A stretch of 64,000 bases of DNA, taken from positions 2,741,477-2,805,476 of the forward strand of contig NW_004454216.1 of the NCBI RefSeq assembly GCF_000283155.1, written 5' to 3'. The position numbers were made by a program, and so were the translations under genes. The stretch comes from Ceratotherium simum simum. Taxonomy: Eukaryota; Chordata; Mammalia; Perissodactyla; Rhinocerotidae. A model generated the notes under the pieces. That model had not been told where the DNA came from. It worked only from the letters and a program-made list of their open reading frames with translations, and did no database searches. Shown here in pieces: positions 51,471 through 63,787 of this stretch (within the stretch, counting starts at the first letter, position 1; every line of letters begins with the position of its first letter).

Positions 51471-52379
51471 CTCTCTTTGGTGAAAGATAACATTATTTGG
51501 AGCTTTTGTATTTTTGTTAACACACAGAGTTTGGCATACAATAAAAAAGTACTAGACACACAATGAGGCAAGACAAATACGACGTCTAATTAAGAGAAAA
51601 AGAAGACAATTGAGATAGGGCCACAGACGGTCCAGATATTGAAATTTTCAGACAAGGAATTTTTAATAACTATGATTAACATGTTTAGGAAAATAAAGGA
51701 AAACATGGCCAAATAGGTCAAATGATGGAAAATCTCACCAGAGATTTGGAATCTATAAAAAAGTGAAATGGACTAAAATATACAATATCTGAAATTAAGA
51801 ATTCAATAGATGGGCTTAATGAGATTGGACACAGCCAAACAGAGACTTAGTACACTAGAAGACAGCTCAAGAGAAAATATCCAAGTTGAAGCATAGAGAG
51901 ACAAAAGGATGGAAAGAACAGAACAGAGTTTAGCAAACATGTATACTGGTACACCAGTAATCCAGCTCTCTGAGAAAAGAATGTCCTGATTTTCAGTGAT
52001 ACAACTGATTACTGTGGTGTAAACACTGTCACCATGGCTGATTTCAAGCTACCAATGATTTAACAGACATCTCAAAAAATTCCTGAATATTTAACAATAT
52101 TTAACAAGGACATTTAATCTGGCGAGGTGGTATAAGCTCGCTCCAGCACACCTTTCAGGTGAATCATACTCAGAAGCTCGAAAATATGTTAATTAGAGAC
52201 CCAGAAAGAGAGAAGAAATGAGGCAGGAGAAGCATTTTAAGAAATTATAGCTAAGACTATTCCAAAATGTTTTAAATAAATCAAGCCATAGATTAAAGAA
52301 CACAGCCAACTACAGGCATGATATACAAAGAATACTACACCTTGGCACATCATTGTAAAACCACTGCAAACCAAGGTAT

Positions 52380-52555
52380 AATGGGCTGGATGGTGACACC
52401 CAAAAAGATATGTCTGTGTCCCAATCCCCAGAACCTGTGAATGTTACCTTGTTTGGAAAAAGAGTTTTTGCAGAGGTAATTAAATTAGGATTTTGAAATG
52501 AGGAGATCATCCTGGATTATTTAATCCAGGTAGACCCTAACTGCTATCCTATTCC
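52380..52555 (+). repeat. partial MaLR-like LTR (5' part)
   Basis: 'atgggctggatggtgacacccaaaaagatatgtc', 'cccaatccccagaacctgtgaatgttacc' and 'gatcatcctggattatttaatccagg' match the first third of the LTR family seen at 43445 and 61849. The remainder is absent. Confidence 0.7.
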
Positions 52556-52646
52556 ACTGTAAAAAAGATAGATACAAATTACCTACATAAATTATAAAAA
52601 AGATGACATTACTATGGATTTTACAGACATTAAAAACATACCAAGA

Positions 52647-52930
52647 TTTCATCGTTTCTTATGGCTGAGTAGTATTCCATTGTGTATATATACCACAGCT
52701 TACAGAGATTGGATTGGTGGTTACCAGAGGGGAAGGGGGGAGGGAGGAGGGTGAAAGGGATAATTGGGTACATGTGTGTGGTGATGGGTTGTAATTAGTA
52801 TTTTGGTGGTGAACATGATGTAATCTATGCAGAAATAGAGGTACAATGATGTACACCTGAAATTTTTACAATGTTATAAACCAATGTTACTGCAATAAAC
52901 AAAAAATGAAAAAAACAAAAACAAAAAAAA
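52647..52930 (+). mobile_element. young L1 3' end with 5' inversion (twin priming)
   Basis: The left part (52647-52695: 'atggctgagtagtattccattgtg') is L1 in reverse orientation. From about 52696 the text is forward L1 3' UTR to 'tgttactgcaataaacaaaaa' and poly(A). A 15-bp duplication, aaaaacataccaaga, flanks it at 52632-52646 and 52931-52945. This is the signature of twin-priming retrotransposition. Confidence 0.9.
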
Positions 52931-54609
52931 AAAAACATACCAAGAGACTTTTGTGAACAATTTTACACCAATAAATTTGGATGAAATGGATAGATTTTTG
53001 AATACTACTACTAATCAAAGCTGACAGAAGAAGAAATAGAAAACCTGAATAGTATTATGTTTATTAAAAAGGTTTTTCATTAAAAAACAACTTTCCATAA
53101 TGACAATCCCAGGTTTGATGGATACACAAGTGAATTCTTACAAACATTTATGGAAGAAATAAAACAAATGTTTCACAAATTCTTTTGTAAAATAGAAAAA
53201 AAGGAGTACTTCCTTACTTTTTATGAAGCCAGCTTAACCTTGACTCTAAAACTTGACATGCAAATTACAAGAAAAGAAAAATTACAGACCAATCTCTATC
53301 ACGCAAGTTGATGCAAAAATTCTTAATAAAGCATTAAAAAATCCATTTATACGTAAAAAGGATAATATATCATGACCAGTGGGATTTATTTCACAGACAC
53401 AATGGTAGTTTAGTATTATAGAAATCAATTAAGGTAATTTACACATTGCTGAGAAAAAAGAAAATCCATGATAGTTGCAACAAATACAGAGAAAGCATTT
53501 GAGAAAACTTAAGACACAGTGATTTTTTAAAAATCTTAGAAAACTTGGAATAAAATGGAATTTTTTTAATTTGATAAAGATATCTATTAAAAACCTATAG
53601 GAAACATCATAATAAATGATGAAATTGTGAAAACTTTTCTCTAATATTGGGTATGAGAAAATGAGACCCACTACCAACACTTCCATTCAACATTTTCTGG
53701 AGGTCTTAGGAAGTGCAATAAGGTAAGAAAAAGAAGAAAATAAGGATTGAAGAGGAAGAAATAAACTTATTATTTTCAGATGACATGATTGTGTATGTAG
53801 ACAATTCAAAAGAATCTACAGACAAACTATTAGAATTAATAAATGAATTTAGTAAGATTGTTGGAAACAAGTTAGATGTACAAGAGTTAATTTTTGTCTA
53901 TATGCCAGCAATAACCAAATAGGAAATGAAATGTGAAAAATGAAACCATTTACGATAACATCAAAGAACATCATACACCTAGGAATAAATTTAACTAAAA
54001 ATGGACACGAAACTACTAAATATTATTGTGAGAAATGAAAGAACCCTAAATACATTGATTGATATGACATGTTCTTGGATTGGTAGACCTAATATTGTAA
54101 AGATACCATTTTCCCTAAATTAATCTATAGTTTCAACACATTCCCAATCAAAATCCCAGGAGATTTTATTGTGAAAATTGAGGTGCTCATTCTAAAATTC
54201 ACATGGAAATGCAAACGACCAAGAGTAGCCAAGGAGGTCTTAAGAAGGAGAACAAAGCTGATATTAGATGTCAAGACTATTAGAGACCTATACGACTTAC
54301 ATATATACTACCTACAGTGTAGTGTTGGGGCTAGGATTGAGAAATTGATCAATGAGAACAGAATAGAGGCATAAAACCCCACATATACTCAATTATCTCA
54401 TTTATGCAGGCTACACCACATGCTGAACTGTAGAAAGGAAAGGCTTTTCCTTATTTTCAATAAATGGTGCTGGGTTAACTGGCTATCCCTACTTCACCAT
54501 ACACAGAAATCAAATCCATATGGATTGCAGACGTAAATGTGAAAGGTAAAATAATAAAGCTTTCAGAAAAAAATTGTAGGAGAACTTCTTTCTGACTTGG
54601 ATGTAGTCT

Positions 54610-55385
54610 TTCATTTGTGGTCACTTCATTCCAACTTCAGGCTTCCTCTGCACACCAGTTTTCTTGGCATCTCAGAGTGCCCTCCCTTCCCTCAATGAAG
54701 AACATGATGACTCTAACCTGTCCTTTCTGTACCACTATAATGGATCATGTGCAGCTCTGTGAGACCATCTTCTGGCCTACCCATCAAGACTCTTTTCCTA
54801 GCCGTTTGTCTTCCAGCACCCATTCGCTGAATTGCAGCAGTGCCTCCTTGAACTGCTGTACACTACGAGGAAGGTGAGGACACTCAGAATTGATTTCCTG
54901 GCCTCTCTCTCTCTGTCTCTCCCTGGTTCTCCTTTGAAAAGTTTCCCTTTCCCTTTTTCTGGGGTTGGAACCTCGTTCTTGTAACATCCTCTGACCTGTC
55001 TTCAAATGACTCACAATAGAATCTCTTTGTTTGAATCCATCTGCCTTGTCTCTTGATACTTAAAAAGGAGCTATTAGAATTAAAAACAAACAAAACTACA
55101 AACAATAACGACAAGAACAACAACAAAAGTAGGTAGAAATTTTCCCTCTCTTCAATCCCGGCTACAAGAAAGCAGTCTTGCCGTGGACTCAAAGAAGTAA
55201 TCATTGTTCTCAAAGCAGAAGAAGGACGTTTTTTCTAGGTGCCTGTTCTATCCTTCCCTGTGCACAACAAAACTCATGGCTTGCCTTAGGAGGTAAAAAT
55301 GGCAGGAAAACATGATTTACAAAGGAGAATTAAAAAATGCTTAGTTTTAATTGTTCCAAAACATCTTCATTACACATTCTATTGC
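54610..55385. other. no gene recognised
   Basis: Contains a CT-rich tract at 54898-54960, with its purine complement producing Arg/Glu-rich minus-strand frames. No similarity recognised. Confidence 0.4.
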
Positions 55386-55389
55386 CAGT

Positions 55390-55690
55390 GCCAGAAATTA
55401 TTTACTTTCTCTTTGCCTGGTCAACCTTCACTCTTTGTAAAGGAATCATTTCTTCAGGGAACTCTTTCCAGATCTTTTTAATTATGTTAAATTCGGTTAC
55501 AGGCCTCCGTAGCACCCAGTCTCTCTCCTTCATACCACTGTTAACATTTGCTTGTAGGATTATGTGATAAACTTCTGCCTTTTCCACTAAACTGGAGGTT
55601 TCATCATAGCAATGACCTTTCAATTTTTGCTACTTAATGTATCACCAGTACTTTGGACAGAGCCTGGGAGATGGTATACTCTCAATAAAT
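55390..55690. repeat. ancient LINE 3' end
   Basis: 'gcctggtcaaccttcactctttgtaaagg', 'cataccactgttaacatttgcttgtagg' and 'ggacagagcctgggagatggtatactctcaataaatattg' end as L2/CR1-type LINEs do. Confidence 0.5.
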
Positions 55691-55694
55691 ATTG

Positions 55695-56595
55695 TAAAAC
55701 CCTATTGTAATATGCCCCATCAATAGTGAGAATTAGTATATAACGCAATAGACAATTCCTGTCCTGTGTTCAGCCCTTTTTTCATATGGGAGGATATGGA
55801 GGTGGAGGCTAAAGTGTTAACTTTCTAAAGGAGGATGTGGTGGGGTGAATGAGATTAGAAGGTTAAATGGCAGGTGGTTCTGTCTTAGGAAACAGGAGGT
55901 GTGTCCCTGTATATTATGGCCCAGTATTCTTGCATCAAGCTGATGAAACAAGTGCCAACTCACTATTCCTGGAATCACTGAGGCTGCCCTGGAAGTACCA
56001 ACTCATACAAGACCCAGAAACACTCCCATCAATAGCTAAGCTTTGGTTTGAAGTGCCACCAAGTAGGACAAGAATAGACATGGATCCAGCAACAGGACCT
56101 CTGGAATTCTGGTCAGCTAGCCAATTTATTAACCAAGGCATTTTATTAACCTCATAATAATGGGACTGTGCGTTTTACATGATCTAATTGTTTAGTTGCA
56201 CTCAATACATCATAGTGGGATTTTTCTGTACTTGATGAATTGATGAAGGACTGCAGGAAAGCTGTGTACATTGAGTAATGGTGGAAGGACATGGCAGGGT
56301 TGGCTGTGAGGCAAAGGTCTTTGATAAAGCAATAATGCGTTGAAGTCTCTCATTTCAAAGATCCACACAGAGTTCTGCTCAGTTTATTCTGTGGAGATGT
56401 CTTGATTCCAAGCATTAAATGAATTCAAATATTTGCTTATGGCTGCAAAATACAATGCAATAAAAGGTTTTTGGTAGAAATACCAAGTCCACCAAATGGA
56501 TATTTGTATTCTCATGATGACAGACTATCAGATAAAATAGATAATAAAATCAATAATCTACTATTTATGGTAATAATAACTGCAGCTAACATTAC
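55695..56595. other. no gene supported; 96-codon orphan frame at 55867-56157
   Basis: The plus-strand frame at 55867-56157 begins MAGGSVLGNRRCVPVYYGPV. It has reasonably balanced composition but no recognised similarity, no splice signal pattern and no promoter. I do not call it a gene. Confidence 0.35.
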
Positions 56596-56599
56596 TTGC

Positions 56600-56790
56600 C
56601 AGGCTGATTATCTGCCAGGCACTGTAATAGGCATTTTTACATATATTACCTCATTGAGTCTTTATAACAATCTGTGAAGTAGGAATTATAATCCATTTTT
56701 ATAAAGGTGATAGTTGAGGCATAGAGAGGTTAAGTGAATTTCCAAAGGTTATTAATAATATATAGCAGAGTTGAAATTCAGCAAACCTTT
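56600..56790 (+). repeat. ancient MIR/L2-class fragment
   Basis: 'gccaggcactgtaataggcatttttacatatattacctcattgagtctttataacaatctgtgaagtaggaattataatcc ... gaggcatagagaggttaagtgaatttcc' is a worn but recognisable ancient repeat. Confidence 0.7.
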
Positions 56791-57014
56791 TATCACTTAG
56801 AATTTCAAATGCGAAAGCTATATTTTCTATTTGCCTTATTTGATTCTAGATATCAAGAAAGACACGATAGAGAGCTGCCAAAATCTCTAGAACAAGAAGT
56901 GTACTATTCCATTGTTTTGATGTGTAATTTGAAAAGAGTTGACTATTAAAAAAAACTATAGTCAAATCTTAGTAAGAACTATATACACAGATATATAAAA
57001 TCTATGTAGGATAG

Positions 57015-57480
57015 TTCTCTTAGCCTGGGTTCCCCTGAAAGTTTATCCTGAGTCAAAGGCTTATGTAGGGTTAGTTTATTTAAGAAGTAACTTCAGGGAG
57101 CAAGGTTAATTGATGGAGAAGTGAAAAAGGGAGGGAGGAAAAGCCAGTCAAGGACGTATTTGTCGTCTGTTGGTTGCTGTTGATCAGAGCAGGACCCGCT
57201 GAGGAGCTCGATGAACTAAGAACTGCCCACTTGGAGAAGGCAAGGGAGTAGGATTACCCATTGGCTCCCATCCCACATTGGTCAAGAGTGGCCCCATAAG
57301 TGTTGACATCCCTGTGCTTCCAGGTTGCACGTGTCAGTGCCACAACATTCCTGTCAGTGTCCCAGGCAGCAGTGCCAGAGAAGCTCCTGAGCAGGGAGAG
57401 GTACTTGGTGCAGGGCACAGTGAAGCAAGTTACTGTTAGGTTATACCTGTGAGAAGCTGATCTAAGCCTGCGGCAGAGGC
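57015..57480. repeat. unclassified dispersed repeat
   Basis: 'agcctgggttcccctgaaagtttatcctgag', 'ggtaggattacccattggctcccatcc'-like and 'cagagaagctcctgagcagggagagg' resemble an old LTR or DNA element. Family not identified. Confidence 0.4.
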
Positions 57481-58005
57481 TGGATTAAGAGGTAGGGCTG
57501 AGAAGATCTGAAATACTGTACAAGAAGATTCTAAATGTACTCTTCCTTTAGGGACACATGGTATCAGTATGTGGATTTTGGTAATAATAATGATTAGATA
57601 TATATAGATTTTTCTAAAATGATACTAAAGCTGTGAACCAACTTATTGGAATTAAAATATCTTTTAGGCCATCTAATTTTCCTCATTGTGTTACCATAGA
57701 AACATAGCATGGCTCACTGTTTTTGAGTTCCAATTTTTATGGCTTATTACTGATTTTATTATTAATAGCACATACAATCCAGGTATTATTAAGTCTTTCA
57801 AGCTTCTAAATACAAAATTTTAGATTAATTTTTCAGTGGGTGGTAGCCATTTAATTGTGTAAGTCTATGTCTTTTAAGGAAGGGTGTTCATGAACAGATT
57901 CAGAAGACAGGCTGAAATCTGAAAAAACAATTCTTTAGTATTAAAAAGTAGCAGAAATATTACTAATTCCAAATTGTCAATCAGGTTGCTAATTCAAATA
58001 GAGGT
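57481..58005. other. no gene recognised
   Basis: AT-rich intronic sequence with no assignment. Confidence 0.4.
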
Positions 58006-58009
58006 ATCA

Positions 58010-58260
58010 GGATATAGTGGAAAGAATATTGGCCTTAGAGTCAGAAAAGTTGGATTTTATTACTTGGATTTTACTACTTAAGAGCTCTATGATCTTGACC
58101 AACCAGTTTAAAGCTTCTCTGAATCTCAATTTTCTTAATCTGGAAAAATGGGGTAAAACTACCTATCTTACAGGGTTGTTGTGAGGACTTCAGTGAGACT
58201 TTGTACATTAAAGCAAATAGCCTGGTGCCTGGCCCTAGTAAGTATGCCATCAATATGGAT
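58010..58260 (+). repeat. MIR SINE, nearly full length
   Basis: 'tatagtggaaagaatattggccttagagtcag', 'agagctctatgatcttgaccaacc', 'ctgaatctcaattttcttaatctgg', 'acagggttgttgtgaggac' and 'tagcctggtgcctggccctagtaag' cover the whole MIR consensus. Confidence 0.85.
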
Positions 58261-59620
58261 TGAATTTAAATTTGAAATGTACACATGACACTGGCTCTGA
58301 TCCACATGTTGATCATATATGTTACCAGACTGGAGGCCATCTTTTTGAAATTTCTGGTTCTTTTCATGGCTTATTCCTTCATATCTTTTGATTATTGGCC
58401 TAGACGTTACAGTTTTAGGAAGATCTTCTCTGATGGGTCTAACCAAGTAGGACCTTCCTCACCCCATTTGAAGTATAAGTTAATGACTATCTCTACCCAC
58501 CTTCTAGAAAGGCAAGAACCTCAGAACACTTTAATCCTAAAGACAGTGTTCTCGGTGGCAAGCAGCAGAAATTGATGACGGTTAATTAAAGCAGAAAAGG
58601 TCCAGGATGTTGGGTAGCTCATAGAAAAGATGGGAAGTCTAAAGGATCAGAAAACAAGCAGCAACCAAAGAGACTAGGTAGCCATAGGAACAGTCCAATG
58701 AGGACTCACAGACAGCTCCTGGCACCACCAACACTGTGGGCACCAGCTACTGGAAGCCACACCTGGCACCATAGCCACAACTGCCTCTGGTCAGTGGACA
58801 GTGGAATGAATTCTTCCTCATTCCTTCCTTATTCTTATACCTTACCCTTTCCTTGTCCCTTATCCCTTCCTTATCTTTGAATTTTTGTGACACCTGCTCA
58901 AGACTTACAATCTAGATGTGAGCCTCTCCAACTAGCTAAGCCTGATGTTATGTGACTGCACTCTGGTTGCTGGGAGGTGGGGAAGCACTTATGGCTTCTG
59001 CAGTGGAACGTGATTCTGCTTCCCATTGAGAATCAAACTTTGGGGAATTCTCTGAGCATTGCAAGAGGGCTTTGGTGCTTAGCAGTCAAAAAACTGTTTA
59101 GCAATCAAAAAATTCCTCAGAGTCTCGCCCTTTGGATGCCCAACATCCACCAATACATTTTCTTTATGTTTATACTTAAAAAATACATAATGCATGTATC
59201 TTTCTTACAACTGAAAAATCACTCATTTCTTCCACTTTAAGAGACAACCTGAAGTCTATAATTAGTTAGTTTCCAGATTTAATTCCAATGGTGATATCCA
59301 TTCTCCTACTTGGGTTGTTCTTCTGTCTTGATGTTCTTCAGTCTGTGGACTAACTATAAGGTTACCTGCCACCATCACACCATAAATAAATTAGTGGGGT
59401 AAGGGAAAAGGAAAGAAATAGAAAGTCAAAATTTTATATATATAAATGACACAGCAAGGAATGAGATGTAGAGGCTACAGACCTTATTTCAGAAACTGAT
59501 TATGAGGCCATAGTTATTTCAACTGTGAATCTTCAAGAGATAAGGTTCTTTTAGCACACTCTTAGAAAGCACCTGAGTTTCAGTCCAGGCCTTAAGCCCA
59601 GAATTTAGAGATTTAAGCAT
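58261..59620. other. no gene recognised
   Basis: Mixed sequence. 58350-58520 has weak ancient-LINE flavour ('gaagatcttctctgatgggtc'). Short frames are unsupported. Confidence 0.4.
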
Positions 59621-59624
59621 ATTA

Positions 59625-59886
59625 TCTTTTTTTTTTTTTTGAGGAAGACCGGCCCTGCACTAACATCTGTTGCCAATCTTCCTCTTTTTTTTTCTTTTTT
59701 CTCCCCAAAGCCCCAGTATGTAGTTGTGTATCATAGTTGTAGAGTTGTAGCTCTTCTCTGTGGGATGCCGCCTCAGCATGGCCTGATGAGCAGTGAGTAA
59801 GTCCGCGCCCAGGATCTGAACCAGTGAACCCTGGGCCGCCGGAGCAGAACATGTGAGCTTAACTGCTGCACTGCCGGGCTCGCCCC
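59625..59886 (-). mobile_element. ERE SINE, reverse
   Basis: Poly(T), 'gaggaagaccggccctgcactaacatctg', 'ccccaaagccccagtatgtagttg', 'gcctcagcatggcctgatgagcag', 'ggatctgaacc' and head 'gcactgccgggctcgcccc'. First of five same-strand copies in the last 4.4 kb. Confidence 0.9.
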
Positions 59887-59959
59887 ATCTTCTTTCTGTA
59901 AGCGGTGTACCGCCATTAAAAGTGGTCACCTACCTCATAGTTTTTTATGCTGCTTTTAC

Positions 59960-61370
59960 TGTTCTCCAGGAGCTGCAACCAGTTTTCTCAAAGCCTTGCC
60001 TTCAGCGGGCACTTAAAGAGATGATCACATGATTTTTCTCTTTTAATCTCTTATGTAGTGAATAACATTAATTTTCAGATGTTAAACCAGTCTTACATTC
60101 CTGAAATAACTCCAACTGGTATGATGCATTATCCTTTTTATATATCACTGGACTTGGTTTGCTAATATTTGTTTGCATCTCTCTAGATGATGAAAATTGG
60201 CCTGTTATTTTCCTTTCTCCCATTATCTTTGTCAATAGTTGGTATTCAATATAATGCTACATCATAAAATGAGTTGAGGAGTGTTTCCTCTTTTTTCTGT
60301 GTTTTTAAATAGTTTCCGAAAAATTGGAATTTTTTGTTTTCTGAATATTTGGTAAAAATTGCTGATAAAATTTTCTGTATCTGAGGTTTTACTTGTGGGA
60401 AGATTTTAAACTATTGTTTCAATTCCCTCACTTGTATGGGACTCTCCAGGTTTTCTGTTTATTTTTGAGCAAGTGTTGGTAAGTTATATTTTTCTAGGAA
60501 TTTGTCCATTTCTTCCAAGTTTTCAAATTTATTGGCATAAAATTGTTCATTATTCTCCTTACCTGTTTAATGTCTTCAGCATCTGTAAGTGATGCCTCCT
60601 TTTTTATTCTGATATTATTTGAGAGCTCTCTCTCATTTTTAATTTTGACTAGTCTCACTAGAGTTTGGTTAATTTAATTAAACTTTTCAAGGTGCGAACT
60701 TTTGGCTGTGCTGATCTTCTCTATTACATGTTTAATATTTTACTAATTTTATCTCTTTATTATCTTATTCCTTCTAATTTCTTTGGACCTATTTTATTTT
60801 CTTTGTCAAACATCTTAATATAAACATTTAAGTCTTTAAGTTTACCTCCAATTATATATTCTAGTTGCATTTCACAGGTTTTGATAAAAGAATTTTTTGC
60901 AGAGAAACATTCGCCCTGAGCTAACATCTGTTGCCAATCTTCCTGTTTTTTTTTTCTCCCCAAAGCCCCAGTGCACGGTTGTATATCCTACTTGTAAGTC
61001 CTTCTAGTTCTTCTATGTGAGCTGCTGCCACAGCACGGCAACTGACAGACAAGTGGTGTGGTTCCGTGACCGCGAAATGAACCTGGGCTGCCGAAGTGGT
61101 GAGAGTGCTGAACTTTAACCACTAGACCATCAGGGCTGGCTCTAAAATATTTTTATTATTGTTTTCTTCTAAATACTTTTTAGTTTCCTTTATAGTTTCC
61201 TCTTGGATTTTGAATTATTTAGAGGTGATATCCAAATGTGTCTGTGTGTTGTGTATGTGTGTACACTTATCTTGTTATTGATATTCAGCTTAATATCATT
61301 ATGGTGAACTATGAACACAGAGAATGTGTTCTGATTGATTTCAATCCTGTGAAATTTTGCTTTGTTCACT
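59960..61370 (-). repeat. old antisense L1/HAL1 ORF2 fragments
   Basis: 'taaaccagtcttacattcctgaaataa', 'gaatttgtccatttcttccaagttttc' and 'gaactatgaacacagagaatgtgttctg' are typical reverse LINE ORF2 phrases. An ERE splits it at 60896-61142. Confidence 0.65.
60896..61142 (-). mobile_element. ERE SINE, reverse, diverged
   Basis: 'cagagaaacattcgccctgagctaac', 'ccccagtgcacggttgtatatcc', 'tgccacagcacggcaactgacagac' and 'ccatcagggctggctc'. The B-box region is mutated ('cgaaatgaacctggg'). Confidence 0.85.
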
Positions 61371-61374
61371 GATT

Positions 61375-62480
61375 AATCTATTCAAAATGTTTATTCAGTG
61401 TCTACTATGTGCCAGGCACTGTTAAAGGCACTGAGAATTCAGCAATGAATAAAACAGATCAAAATCCTCATTGTTTCTATTGGGTGAAGCAGACAATAAA
61501 CAAATGAGATTATTATTAAGTAAAACATAAGAATGTGTCAGTGATGGAGTGCTAAAAGAAAAATACAACAGGGAAAGAGATTTTAAAATGTCTTTTAAAC
61601 TTTTTATTTTGGATAGAATGGTCAGCTCAGGCCTCACTTCAGGTGACATGTGAGAAAAGACCTAAAGGAATTGAAAGGAGAGCTGTGCAAAATTCTAGGG
61701 AAAGAACAATTTCAGTGGCTCTGAGGCAAACATGTTCCTGCTTGTTCAAGGAACACTGAGGAGGTCATTGTAGTGAGAGCAGAGGGAGTGAGGGGAAAAT
61801 AGAAATGATTAGAGAGATAATGGAGGACTAGATCAAGTTGGTCCTAGTAGTAAGCAGAATAATGCCCCCCCACCCCAAAGATGCCTACTTCCTAATCCCT
61901 AGAACCAGTGAATATATTACCTTATATGGCAAAGGGGAATTAAGGTTGCAGAAGGAATTAAGGTCACTCTTCAGCTGACCTGGAGGTGAGGAGATTATCC
62001 TGGATTATCCAAGTGGGCCCACTTTTTAAATGTAAGAAGAAGGCAGGAGAGAGGGAGTCAGAGAGACGGCAGTGTGAGAAAGACTTGGCCAGATGTTGAT
62101 GGCTTTGAAGATGGAGGAAGGGGGCCATGAGCCAAGGAAAATAGGTGGACTCTAGAAGCTGGAGAAGGTAAGGAAATGGCTTTTCCAGAATGGAACACTG
62201 CCCTGCTGCCATCTGTGCCCAGTGAGACTCATTTTGGACTTTTGACCTCAAAACTATAAGATAACAAATTTGTGTTGCTTTATGCAAATTAGATTTGTGG
62301 TAATTTGTTACCGCAGTAATAGAAATCTAACACAAGCCATGTAGTTTGTAGATAGGACTTTTACTTTCACCCTGTGTGAGATGGGAAGCCACTGGAAGGC
62401 CTTGGGCAAAGGAGTGACCTGATCTGACCTAATAGGATCATGCTGGATGCTGTGTTGAGAATAGACTGTAGAAGGATTCC
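61375..62480 (+). repeat. L2-like ancient repeat split by an LTR
   Basis: The left part (61375-61848) runs from 'gtctactatgtgccaggcactgttaaagg' to 'agagggagtgagggg'. The right part (62335-62480) resumes with 'gccatgtagtttgtagataggacttttac', 'gatgggaagccactggaaggcc' and 'gctggatgctgtgttgagaatagactg'. The parts are in consensus order. Confidence 0.7.
61849..62334 (+). repeat. full-length MaLR-like LTR
   Basis: 'taagcagaataatgccccccc', 'ccttatatggcaaaggggaattaagg', 'attatcctggattatccaagtgggccc', 'gactctagaagctgg', 'ttggacttttgacctc' and 'tagaaatctaacaca'. Inserted into the L2-like element described above. Confidence 0.82.
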
Positions 62481-62566
62481 TTCCTTCATCTAGCTTTTGG
62501 CTTGACTTTTTTATATTTTATTGAGAGCTCATCAATTCATTTAAGATTTAAAAAAATATAATTTCA

Positions 62567-62806
62567 TTTTTTTATGAGGAAGATTAGCCCTGAGCTAATA
62601 TCTGCTGCCAATTTCCCTCTTTTTGCTGGGGAAGATTGGCCCTGGGGTAACATCCATGCCTCTCTTCCTCTACTTTATGTGGGACGCCTGCCACAGCATG
62701 GCTTGATAAGCGGTGTGTAGGTCCACACCCAGGATCTGAACCTGCGAACCCCGAGCCGCCGAAGTAAAGCATGCGATCCTAACCACTATGCCACAGGGCT
62801 GGCCCC
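62567..62806 (-). mobile_element. ERE SINE, reverse
   Basis: The short flank aatttca repeats at 62560-62566 and 62807-62813. The body has 'gaggaagattagccctgagc', 'ggggaagattggccctggggtaac' and 'cgccgaagtaaagc', ending 'ccacagggctggcccc'. Confidence 0.9.
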
Positions 62807-63189
62807 AATTTCACATTATTTGTAAGTCAAGGTCTCTAATCTGTTTTGTTGTCAGAAATGAAAGTCTGAACTACACTTTAAACTGTGAAAAACTCATCAG
62901 AATTTGAAAAAACTGAGATAACTGATTGCCAATACCCTAATATATAAAATCAAATGACAGAGTTTGAAGCAGATTAGTTTAGATTAATGAATACTAGTAA
63001 AGAGACTTTGAAGAATATTTGAAAATTATCTTCCTTATGAGAAAGAGAATACAAAAGATTTTCAGGTGACAGAAAATGCTTCTTGTGCTACTGCTGTTTT
63101 CAAGTCCTAAAAAACATAGCGGTCTACACTGTACTTTTGGTGTTTTTTGGAATAGTTACATTTAGATCTATTCTGAAACTGTTCATTCT
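62807..63189. other. no gene recognised
   Basis: AT-rich spacer between EREs. Nothing assigned. Confidence 0.4.
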
Positions 63190-63384
63190 TTTTTCTTCTT
63201 TTTTGCTGAGGAAGATTTGCTCTGAGCTAACATCTATTGCCAATCTTCCTCTATTTTGTACGTGAGCCCCTGCCACAGCATGGCCGCCGACAGATGAGTG
63301 GTGTAGGTCCATGCCTGGGAACCAAACCTGGGCCACTAAAGTAGAGTGCCCTGAAGTTAACCACTAGGCAACCAGGCCTAGACC
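63190..63384 (-). mobile_element. ERE SINE, reverse, diverged
   Basis: 'tgctgaggaagatttgctctgagc', 'agcccctgccacagcatggccgccgac' and 'gcaaccaggcctagac'. Similar flanks 'ctgaaactgttcatt' (63174) and 'ctgaagctgttaatt' (63386) look like an aged duplication. Confidence 0.85.
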
Positions 63385-63764
63385 CTGAAGCTGTTAATTT
63401 TTAACAAATAAAATGTTACAGGTCTCAAAAAACAAAAAACACCATAGTGGTACCATTTAAAATTTGCCATTAGAATGCATTCAGTAGCACTTTGTCACAA
63501 TGGGCCCTCTCAGAGAGGCACTTTGCCTAAAAATAAATGTGTTCATAATAAAAGGATTTCAAGGAAAAGAGCCAGCTTTTCCCAAAATGGATGAAGATGT
63601 TGCAAAACTTTGCTTCAGCGATATTCACAATGGTGGTAGGGACTAGGCTATGCCGAGGGGGATGGTGATGCTGTTAACTTTGTGTAAATCCTATCTAGCA
63701 AGAGTTACCAGAGGAGTGGGCAGAAACAGATATAAGAAAACTAAGCTGTCAATATATCTAGGTT
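63385..63764. other. no gene recognised
   Basis: Unassigned spacer sequence. Confidence 0.4.
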
Positions 63765-63787
63765 TTTGTGTGTGTGTGTGTGTGTGT
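63765..63787. repeat. (GT)n tract in the ERE tail
   Basis: About eleven GT units lie where the A-rich tail of the adjoining reverse ERE would be, a common origin for microsatellites. Confidence 0.85.

Larger units (their letters stand above)
51480..54600 (+). repeat. long forward L1 with nested insertions
   Basis: ORF1-like text at 51620-51950 ('ttcagacaaggaatttttaataactatgattaac', 'gaaattaagaattcaatagatgggctt') leads to ORF2 at 52950-54600 ('gacatgattgtgtatgtag', 'gccagcaataaccaaatagg', 'ggtgctgggttaactggctatcc'). A partial MaLR LTR (52380-52555) and a young L1 (52647-52930) interrupt it. No intact frame. Confidence 0.75.

Noticed and set aside
55867..56157. 96-codon orphan frame with fair composition
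   Set aside because: No recognised similarity, splice sites or promoter. A frame of this size is expected by chance in 64 kb.
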